The notes below the pieces were generated by a model that saw only the letters and a list, made by a program, of their open reading frames with translations, made no database searches and was not told the DNA's origin. Shown piece by piece: positions 6,550 to 12,631 of a stretch of 12,631 bases of DNA. Source of the stretch: Spirochaetia bacterium UBA5550 (GTDB lineage: Bacteria > Spirochaetota > UBA4802 > UBA5550); the NCBI GenBank assembly GCA_002425885.1, contig DINC01000036.1, positions 1 through 12,631 on the forward strand, written 5' to 3'. Position numbers and translations under genes: made by a program. How positions within the stretch are numbered: position 1 is the first letter of the stretch; every line of letters starts with the position of its first letter.

Positions 6550-7941
6550 TTATAACTCCAACTCACAGATGAATGGCATAGTTTTTTCTTTTAAAAGTAT
6601 ATTCTCACTTTCAATTTCAACTTTAATTTCGTTATCGAAGAGAGATTCAATTTTCTCCTTCATAAATTTTGCTGATCGCGATGTTAGCTCTCCGCCGGCA
6701 GCGATTTTAAGTGTGCATCTGTAATCAGACCGCTGAATAAAACTGAAAGTATAGACAGGGAAAGACCTTATGATTCCGGAAATGTCAATTGAATTTACAA
6801 TCTTACCGCTTTTGCCGTAGAAGAGCACGAGCTTTCTCCCTCCAAGATTCACAATGGCCGGAGAGATTTCTCCGCAACTGCACTCCCCGTAATTCATTGA
6901 TGCCGTATCTCCTGTGAGATAACGCAAAAGCGGAAGGTAAGGATTTCTTCCTCCTGTTACTGCAATCTCACCTCGCTCACCTTCCGGCACCGGTTCACCT
7001 GTGCCGGAAAGAACTTCAACAAAAATATCATTCGGCAGTATGTGGAACTTCGAAGGATCATGAGGACAGCTGTATGCGATGGGCCCCGTTTCATTAAGTG
7101 AATACATATCAACCACCGGGCACCTGAAGTAACCGTGAAGTTTATCACGCACTATTTTCTCCATTGATATCGCAGTAGAAAGAATAGATTCCGGCCTGTA
7201 TTCAATCCCGCGATTAATATAATCAAGGAATGAATAAGGATCGCCGGAAAGAAATACAGGATGCATATCATTTATGTAGAAAGCGGAACTTTCATCGGTT
7301 CTCCAGCAATTTTGTTCGAGGTTTATCTTTGCGAATCCCGCACCCTCAAGGTACGAGTGTACCGTATGATATACAATAGTCTTCTGCTGCGAGCAGATCT
7401 GTATAGCGGCAACCTTATCACCTGAGCAGTCTGTGTTCAGGCCGTTCATTCGAAGTGCATATTGTATCAGCGGATCATAGCATCCCACTGCTGCGGGATG
7501 ATTGGGCGCAGGTATCGGGTGCCCTGTGGTACCTGATGTGGGATTTACAACCAGACGGGAGAGGTCAGCATCAAGGGGGACAATCTGTTCAAGCTTCGAT
7601 TGCATATCCCTACGGGTCATGGGAGTAATCCTGCACCAGTCATTTTTTATATCAATACCGTTGAGCACTGATTCAAACCATTGTGACCGTCGCTCCATCT
7701 CACTGCACCAGAGGATGATTGATTCCGGAGGCAGCTCCCGGAAATTCAACCTCTCTTTTTGAAGTTTCCCCTCAAATGATCTGACTGACTCCAGGTCAGC
7801 TTCAAAAAGCCTGTCACCGCATAACGTATTCCACTTCGGCGCATGGGGATGTTCACCCATCCTCCTGTAAATCCCAAGCCACTCCTTCTTCAGAAGCGGA
7901 ACTCTTTCTGACAATGATTTCACCATATCTTCGTGTTTCAT
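6550..7941 (-). CDS. PaaK / coenzyme F390 synthetase-like adenylate-forming (ANL) enzyme
   Basis: 463 aa. It shows the ANL phosphate loop TSGTTGHP (135-142), a YSLNETG block (280-286, position of the A5 motif), RYLTGDTA (340-347) and an E-C-S-C-G pair of cysteines (353-357) typical of the phenylacetate-CoA ligase / F390 synthetase branch. A GGRK hinge and small C-terminal domain follow. Such enzymes activate a carboxylate (or, in F390 synthetase, a phenolic hydroxyl) with ATP to form an adenylate; the substrate cannot be read from sequence. The ATG is 3 nt after the stop of the 196-aa gene, with GGGAG 6 nt upstream, so it is translated with the MoxR/vWA group rather than with a catabolic pathway. 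There are no phenylacetate genes nearby. The family call is good; the function is unknown. Confidence 0.85.
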   Translation of the reverse strand: MKHEDMVKSLSERVPLLKKEWLGIYRRMGEHPHAPKWNTLCGDRLFEADLESVRSFEGKLQKERLNFRELPPESIILWCSEMERRSQWFESVLNGIDIKNDWCRITPMTRRDMQSKLEQIVPLDADLSRLVVNPTSGTTGHPIPAPNHPAAVGCYDPLIQYALRMNGLNTDCSGDKVAAIQICSQQKTIVYHTVHSYLEGAGFAKINLEQNCWRTDESSAFYINDMHPVFLSGDPYSFLDYINRGIEYRPESILSTAISMEKIVRDKLHGYFRCPVVDMYSLNETGPIAYSCPHDPSKFHILPNDIFVEVLSGTGEPVPEGERGEIAVTGGRNPYLPLLRYLTGDTASMNYGECSCGEISPAIVNLGGRKLVLFYGKSGKIVNSIDISGIIRSFPVYTFSFIQRSDYRCTLKIAAGGELTSRSAKFMKEKIESLFDNEIKVEIESENILLKEKTMPFICELEL

Positions 7942-7944
7942 AAA

Positions 7945-8535
7945 CTACTCCCTCGACATCTTGGACGCGGCCTCTTCTGCTTCCTGGCGAAGCATTGCTT
8001 CGCGGATCTCCCTTGCCCGCTGCTGCGCTTCCCGGGTCCTGTCGAGAATTTTTTTACGCTCTATAGAATCCAGTGTTGCAAGCCTCTCCTTCGCTCTCTT
8101 TTCATCTTCTCCGCCCGGGAACAGATTTACCGCATCTAAAGCAAGCCTGCAAAGCTCTTCCCGCCTGTCGGGATCTGATATGAAGAGCTCTTCAGAATCA
8201 ACAACTGCTCCCAGTGCCGGGAGTTTCTGCGAGAAAAAAAATTTACGGATTAACCCCGGCTCCGGCCGGTTTTCAAGAAAAAATAAATCATGATAAGCAT
8301 GACAGAGAATTACGATAAGCTTCCGGTAATTTTTTTTATTTGCTGAGTTCTCCAGCTTTTTAATTTCATCAGGATTAAGAGGTTTATCCCCTGTATCAAG
8401 AAGCAGGTCATTCACGATAGCAGAAAGTTCAAGCCCTGTACCGCTGCCTCCTGCTTTATTAAACTCTTTCATAAAAACAGCAGGGATTGCAGTGAGCCTG
8501 TCCAGCATATATTCAATTGACGGCCCCTCTTTCAT
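7945..8535 (-). CDS. Unrecognised 196-aa protein with charged C-terminal helix, partner of the vWA protein
   Basis: 196 aa from ATG 8535-8533, which overlaps the vWA gene stop (ATGA). A longer reading to 8622 would run 91 bases into that gene and is unlikely. I do not recognise the family. No membrane segment or signal peptide is visible. Residues 1-~140 look like a helical globular domain with a hydrophobic strip (K-L-I-V-I-L-C-H-A-Y-H-D-L-F-F-L, 72-87). Residues ~143-196 form a long helix very rich in Arg, Lys, Glu and Ala, likely a coiled coil or a docking surface. The overlap with the vWA gene and its place between MoxR/vWA and the ligase-like gene suggest it is a structural or adaptor subunit of the same complex. 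That is inference. Confidence 0.75.
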   Translation of the reverse strand: MKEGPSIEYMLDRLTAIPAVFMKEFNKAGGSGTGLELSAIVNDLLLDTGDKPLNPDEIKKLENSANKKNYRKLIVILCHAYHDLFFLENRPEPGLIRKFFFSQKLPALGAVVDSEELFISDPDRREELCRLALDAVNLFPGGEDEKRAKERLATLDSIERKKILDRTREAQQRAREIREAMLRQEAEEAASKMSRE

Positions 8536-10238
8536 ACCCTTTTCCTGCCGTAATGTTTTTTCACAAACTCCCTGCTGAACTTCATCAGGCCCTCCCAGTC
8601 CGTTACAGGATATATATCCCACCCCATCTTTTCCGCCATTCTCAGTTCATCATTCATATTATAAATATTGAGAGCGAAAGTTCCGCCCCCTCCGCATTCC
8701 CGCAGCGCGGCAATAGCAATATCTCTTCCATTATTTCCTTTCTCATCCTTGTCGAACATTGTTGTTACACCGTCATCGGAGATAACAAGAATATGGACTT
8801 TTCTTGATCCCGGTTTCCTCTCAATGTAGGTTTCCCGCATAACATGTATCGGAAATGCTGTTGCACCTCCGAAGAAACCTGTCAGTATTGCCATGATTTC
8901 CTTTTCATTACGCACAAAGCCGCCTGTTTTGATAAACTCATTTGTCCCGCTCCAGAGCGTTGCCTGCACTTTTGATCCGCTCCGCAATGCCGACAGACAG
9001 ATTACCGCACCCGCAAGAGTAAGATACGAAGTATTCACAGATGGGTCGGGCATGGAACCGCTGGAATCAATATATATATCTAGATCAACAGGCTCAGTAG
9101 CCGGCTCCTTACCCTTCGATGTACCGGTGACCCGTTCAACAGTGGTATACCCCGGAATCAGTACAGGGCTTTTCAGAAGAGAATCAAAAAGGCTTAGGCT
9201 TTCAAAAGCATCCCCTGCTTCCCACTCCTTCACTCCTTCCGGGATAGGCTCTTCAGATTCAGGCATTTCAACTGATGGAAATTTTATAAGATAAGGGATT
9301 GCTCTTTCACGATAGTAACGCGCGGCAATCTCCTGCTCCGTAAGATCGAACCCCATTGCGCGGAGTATCTGCCCGTACTGAAAAGGCTCCCTGTAGCTTG
9401 ATCCGCTGCCGCTGCAATTTCTGCCACCAGACTTCCCTGCTGAATCCTTAAGTTCATCTGGTATAGACCCCGGAGCTGATTCATCTTCATCGGCCTGCGC
9501 AAGCCCCGGAGGGACAGTCTCCCCGTCACCCGGCTCAATCGCGTCGAGCCATATATCCACCTTCTTCCCGGGTTCACCTGATTCCAGGAGATATCTGTAG
9601 CATATAGATGCGAACTCTCCGCTGCCGCGAATCCATTCCCTCGCGAAATTTCTCGCAATTCTTGAAGCCAGTATTGCATCACCCTCAATTTCGATCTCCA
9701 CAGGTTTTTCAGTCAGAGTCTTTGCCGGAAGTGCCCACAAAATTTCATAAGTACGCATGTAAAAATTCCACAGCTTATCCGTACTTCCGTCTTTCATCTT
9801 CTCATAAACCCTGTCCATTTTAAGGTGGTGCTCTCTGAACAGACGATCATTAATAAGAAGATCCTCGTAAAGATTAGCGATCATAGGTGCGTGTTTTTCA
9901 TATCCGGGAATTGACGCCTGTATCCTTCCTATAACCCTGCCGAGATCAGTGAGATCAGCAGGGCAATAAACATGGTGACCCGCTTCGTGCCCCAGAATCT
10001 CCATGGGAAAATCTTCAAGCCCCAGCTTTTTTATCTTCGCCATAGAAACAACAACACTGTAATCCGTAAGCCTTATCATGGCAAAAGATGAAGAGAGCCC
10101 TTCCTTTGCGGCTTCCTTTTCTGTTTCGCATAACAGCGGCTGCCGGAGCTGTACATAGGGGCTCCACAGATTTACCGCGCTCTCCCATGAAGATAACCAC
10201 TTCTCTTTTATTGTTTCCCCTGCAGTAATATCAGCCAT
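8532..10238 (-). CDS. vWA-domain protein with N-terminal HExxH metallopeptidase-like domain
   Basis: 568 aa, cytoplasmic by appearance (no signal peptide or TM). The N-terminal domain has HEAGHH at 84-89, the HExxH zinc motif, followed by N-L-Y-E-D (122-126), where Glu125 could be the third zinc ligand of a gluzincin-type fold. A low-complexity acidic/Gly/Ser linker covers ~235-282. The C-terminal vWA domain (~384-560) keeps a full metal-ion-dependent adhesion site: D-S-S-G-S (Asp391, Ser393, Ser395), Thr460 in G-G-A-T-A-F and Asp488 in V-I-S-D-D-G. The pairing of a peptidase-like domain with vWA beside MoxR recalls the DUF2201 class, but I cannot confirm membership. The start overlaps the 337-aa gene by 8 nt and the end overlaps the 196-aa gene by 4 nt, implying fixed stoichiometry. 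By analogy with RavA-ViaA or CbbQ-CbbO, the vWA protein is the substrate adaptor or partner of the MoxR ATPase. Confidence 0.88.
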   Translation of the reverse strand: MADITAGETIKEKWLSSWESAVNLWSPYVQLRQPLLCETEKEAAKEGLSSSFAMIRLTDYSVVVSMAKIKKLGLEDFPMEILGHEAGHHVYCPADLTDLGRVIGRIQASIPGYEKHAPMIANLYEDLLINDRLFREHHLKMDRVYEKMKDGSTDKLWNFYMRTYEILWALPAKTLTEKPVEIEIEGDAILASRIARNFAREWIRGSGEFASICYRYLLESGEPGKKVDIWLDAIEPGDGETVPPGLAQADEDESAPGSIPDELKDSAGKSGGRNCSGSGSSYREPFQYGQILRAMGFDLTEQEIAARYYRERAIPYLIKFPSVEMPESEEPIPEGVKEWEAGDAFESLSLFDSLLKSPVLIPGYTTVERVTGTSKGKEPATEPVDLDIYIDSSGSMPDPSVNTSYLTLAGAVICLSALRSGSKVQATLWSGTNEFIKTGGFVRNEKEIMAILTGFFGGATAFPIHVMRETYIERKPGSRKVHILVISDDGVTTMFDKDEKGNNGRDIAIAALRECGGGGTFALNIYNMNDELRMAEKMGWDIYPVTDWEGLMKFSREFVKKHYGRKRV

Positions 10239-11244
10239 TACCTGTTCTTATCCCTGCAATAAATATCTTGTAACTGCTCTGCAATGTCCACGCAGACGTA
10301 TGACCGACAGAAGCGGAACTCCTTATGTTACCTGATGAGAAACCAGGAAGCTCATATGATTTCCCGTCGATAACGATCTTACCGGTTATCCCATAAACCA
10401 TTCCAGCTCCGTTACCGGAGGCTTTGCCCGGTGGAATATCAGGTTCATGGAGAAGTTCAACGCCGAATGAATCAGCAAAAATTCTGTAAATATCATTTCC
10501 GTCCGCAGCGAACAGGTCTCCATCCGCAGAAAACAGATCCGGAATTGATTTAAAGTGTCCGCCATAACCGGTGAAGCCGTCCGCAAAAAGAAATACAGGT
10601 CCGCTTCTCTCTTTCTCCTCACCGCAGACTGCCCAGGGGTTATTTTTAAGTGATGATAAAAATCTTTCAAGATCAGGTTGAGTTAAATTTTTCATATCAA
10701 ATATTATTCTGATATCATCAGTTTTCAGAGAATGAAGCATCTCAAGGGATGCCGCCCTGTATCGTGTAATCCCATATCTCCACGCAAGGATAAAACCATT
10801 TCTTTTGAAAGCATCGAAATCTTTATTACAGCCAAGCAGGATCATTCTGTCGGACCAGTTATTCATTGCATCTTTACTTTTTGAATAAAGATTAAATAAG
10901 CCATTATACAATGCAGTTGTAAAATTTTTTTCACCTGCAAGAAGCTCTGGAAATAAATTGAGCATCAGGAAAAATTTTTCTTCTACATCCCGGAATCTCC
11001 CATCTTTACCTATATAACCTTTGCCGGAAAGTTTCAGCACTGTATCGAATAATCCGCACAGTAGATCATCAGTGAAGCCGATCCCCTTTTCATATACAGG
11101 CAAAATCATCCTGTAAAAAAGTGAAAGTATATCATCATAATCAGGCTCACTATTAACCGGCCTGTGATATTCAAATATACTGTTCAGTGATGAACGGTTT
11201 TTTTCAAGGGATTCTCTCATCCCAGCGGGTATCACTCTTTCCAT
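10231..11244 (-). CDS. Unrecognised 337-aa protein of the MoxR/vWA operon
   Basis: 337 aa from ATG 11244, overlapping the MoxR stop by 13 nt; an ATG at 11220 (codon 9) is an alternative. No domain is firmly recognised. Residues 1-~200 appear helical and include a W/G/R-rich stretch N-G-F-I-L-A-W-R-Y-G-I-T-R-Y-R (149-163) that looks like a conserved family core. Residues ~215-337 look beta-rich: F-L-F-A-D-G-F-T-G-Y-G-G-H-F (218-231), then A-D-G-N-D-I-Y-R-I-F-A-D-S-F-G-V (247-261), and a terminal V-G-H-T-S-A-W-T-L-Q-S-S-Y. The G-x-G-G-x-F ... F-A-D-x-F-G spacing faintly resembles the bpX modules of MoxR-vWA-beta-propeller ternary systems as I remember them; this needs a profile search. Its position between the ATPase and the vWA gene argues for a shared complex. 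Confidence 0.8.
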   Translation of the reverse strand: MERVIPAGMRESLEKNRSSLNSIFEYHRPVNSEPDYDDILSLFYRMILPVYEKGIGFTDDLLCGLFDTVLKLSGKGYIGKDGRFRDVEEKFFLMLNLFPELLAGEKNFTTALYNGLFNLYSKSKDAMNNWSDRMILLGCNKDFDAFKRNGFILAWRYGITRYRAASLEMLHSLKTDDIRIIFDMKNLTQPDLERFLSSLKNNPWAVCGEEKERSGPVFLFADGFTGYGGHFKSIPDLFSADGDLFAADGNDIYRIFADSFGVELLHEPDIPPGKASGNGAGMVYGITGKIVIDGKSYELPGFSSGNIRSSASVGHTSAWTLQSSYKIFIAGIRTGNG

Positions 11245-12631
11245 TTCAGCCAGCGCAGATAATTGGTATATCTCTGGTGAAGATACTTCAGAGTAAGTAT
11301 GTCGTCAAACTGCGGAGCATAGAGTTTTCTCCCGGCAGAAATGTCTCCAAGCATCTTCTCTATCTGCTGCACTGTATGCTCAGCCTGGGTTTCAGTGGTT
11401 CCATCAAGGCCCTTTACAAAAACAGCAAGAAGTTCCCCCACAGGATCTTTTTTATCCAGCCCGGCTTTGTCATACTCAGCGCATGACAGATCAAAAAGCT
11501 TTCTTAGCCAGCTGACACGGTCATATCTGTACACCATATTGTCCGGTTGTTCAAAAAAAGGTGAATCGCTGTTCTGAGCCAGCTTGTCATGCAGAACAAA
11601 CGGAAGAATATGCCTCACATCACTGAACTCTGCCTTATCATTTCCCCTGAAGTACGCCAGCGCCTTAATAAAAGTGAGGCATGTCATGAAAGCGCGGACA
11701 GATAAGCCGTTAATAGTCTGATAACTTATGTCTTTAAGCTGATCTTTCCCTGTTTCGCTCTGCATAACCTGCGGGATTGCTGTACCGGACAGCTTTACAT
11801 TATCCTTGGTCTTATACTCAACCTGCTCCCCCCCGGATTCAAGAAGTTCAAACTGCGAGGCAAAGTATTCAATCCTTCGCATAAGCCTGTCCGGGATCTC
11901 CACTTCAAGAATCTCCCTGTTTATAATTTCAATCTCATCTTCAGTAAAAATGATCTCCGGCGGGATCATCTCTTCAGGTTTTATACCCCGCTCCACCCTG
12001 TCCAGAAGATCTTTCAGAAATCTCGTATTAAAATGCAGAGCCCGCACAACAATGTCTATACGGTCTTTTAATGCTTCAATCACCTGATATGTGCCTCCGC
12101 CGGCATCATCATTCGCAGTGAGGTACCATGCGGCTTCAGGGCAGTCATACACCTGATCAAGAAGTTCAGCATAATTTTCGCTCATTACATTAAGGAGAGC
12201 TGACTGGGTCCTTGCCGGGATCCTGTTGTACTCATCAATAATTTTTACTTTCATACCAAGCCACTTGCGCCAGGCAATCTTAATATCATCCATACTCTTC
12301 GCGCTAACCATGTCAGAAGGCAGAGGATTACCAAGTAGATCCGAAACAGTCATCTGCGGCTGCCCGTGCTGTACAGCTCTCTTAATATCCTTCATGGAGT
12401 AGCCCGCAAGAAGCCCCATGATCATAGCGCTTGAAGTTTTACCCCTTCCCGGCCCGCCTACGAGGAGACACTTTCTTCTCGTTACAAGTGTAAGGAGCGG
12501 AAAAAGTATAAAACTTGCATAACTTTGACCTGTTGCCAGTGTTAAACCTGTTTTATTATCACCAATAACATACCTGTTTGGAGCAGTGTCATTATATTCA
12601 ATATCGCAGAACGGGTTTATAATTGCATAAT
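11232..12631 (-). CDS. MoxR-type AAA+ ATPase, N-terminus cut by the window edge
   Basis: At least 465 aa; the reading frame stays open to the right edge, so the beginning lies outside. An internal ATG at 12425 is not the start, because Walker A lies before it: V-G-G-P-G-R-G-K-T-S-S-A (codons about 12461-12426). Before that comes a conserved-looking R-Y-V-I-G-D-N-K-T-G-L-T-L-A-T-G-Q-S-Y. Walker B is I-I-D-E-Y-N-R-I-P, followed by A-R-T-Q-S-A-L-L-N-V-M-S-E, the MoxR hallmark (usual form DEINRAxxxxQxALLExMxE). Sensor 1 is Y-L-T-A-N-D-D, and L-K-D-R-I-D gives the arginine-finger region. MoxR ATPases are remodelling machines that work with vWA partners. It is the first visible gene of the minus-strand operon and overlaps the next gene by 13 nt. 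Any promoter is outside the window. Confidence 0.9.
   Translation of the reverse strand, partial: YAIINPFCDIEYNDTAPNRYVIGDNKTGLTLATGQSYASFILFPLLTLVTRRKCLLVGGPGRGKTSSAMIMGLLAGYSMKDIKRAVQHGQPQMTVSDLLGNPLPSDMVSAKSMDDIKIAWRKWLGMKVKIIDEYNRIPARTQSALLNVMSENYAELLDQVYDCPEAAWYLTANDDAGGGTYQVIEALKDRIDIVVRALHFNTRFLKDLLDRVERGIKPEEMIPPEIIFTEDEIEIINREILEVEIPDRLMRRIEYFASQFELLESGGEQVEYKTKDNVKLSGTAIPQVMQSETGKDQLKDISYQTINGLSVRAFMTCLTFIKALAYFRGNDKAEFSDVRHILPFVLHDKLAQNSDSPFFEQPDNMVYRYDRVSWLRKLFDLSCAEYDKAGLDKKDPVGELLAVFVKGLDGTTETQAEHTVQQIEKMLGDISAGRKLYAPQFDDILTLKYLHQRYTNYLRWLKWKE

Noticed and set aside
8536..8622. Extended N-terminus of the 196-aa gene
   Set aside because: It would overlap the vWA gene by 91 nt; the ATGA start at 8535 matches the coupling pattern of the operon.
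8893..9294. Plus-strand open frame (133 codons) and the minus-strand frame at 9284-9688 within the vWA gene
   Set aside because: Both lie wholly inside the vWA gene, which has intact motifs on both sides of them; the predicted proteins show no domain.
12423..12425. ATG at 12425 as the MoxR start
   Set aside because: It would remove the Walker A motif, which is in the same open frame just upstream.
1..12631. CRISPR arrays, tRNA or rRNA genes, insertion sequences, integration sites
   Set aside because: I saw no regularly spaced repeats, cloverleaf sequences, transposase genes or flanking inverted repeats.

Overview
The window looks like a chromosome segment of a Gram-negative-type, probably anaerobic bacterium of moderate GC content. 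Start sites carry good Shine-Dalgarno sequences and genes are packed into overlapping operons. The standard code applies, because TGA ends at least five genes here (moxR-like, the 337-aa gene, the vWA gene, pnuC, nadR). One apparent selenocysteine codon suggests the organism has a Sec insertion system. I cannot name the lineage from sequence alone.

Left part, + strand: the tail of a potassium-channel gene whose upstream part is broken at the window edge (52-249). It is followed by a translationally coupled LytS-type sensor kinase and LytTR response regulator (316-2759), then a short CstA-family transporter (2898-4334). Between regulator and transporter lies a 20-bp-period direct repeat (ATGCATTTCATCC / ATGCATCTCATCC) that resembles the known YpdB (LytTR family) binding motif. 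Together these look like a pyruvate or small-carboxylate sensing and uptake circuit like BtsSR-BtsT or YpdAB-YhjX of E. coli. A strong bidirectional terminator (4353-4383) separates this half from the convergent right half.

Right part, - strand, read from the right edge leftward: one long, tightly packed gene string. It holds a MoxR-type AAA+ ATPase (cut at the right edge), an unrecognised 337-aa protein, a 568-aa protein joining an HEAGHH metallopeptidase-like motif to a vWA domain, an unrecognised 196-aa protein with a charged C-terminal helix, and a PaaK/F390-synthetase-like adenylate-forming enzyme. After these come PnuC (nicotinamide riboside uptake), NadR (ribosylnicotinamide kinase / NMN adenylyltransferase) and a small AhpD-like gene.

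The AhpD-like gene (4382-4879) is the least obvious item. A conventional reading sees about 500 bases of empty DNA. Read through a single in-frame TGA, it encodes a 165-aa carboxymuconolactone decarboxylase/AhpD-like protein in which the TGA sits exactly at the second cysteine of the catalytic CxxC (E-C-G-G-U-I-N-A-H). A candidate bacterial SECIS hairpin with a GGUC loop lies 21 nt downstream. I read it as a CxxU selenoprotein. The MoxR / vWA-peptidase / ANL-ligase group is the other candidate for a poorly described multi-gene system.
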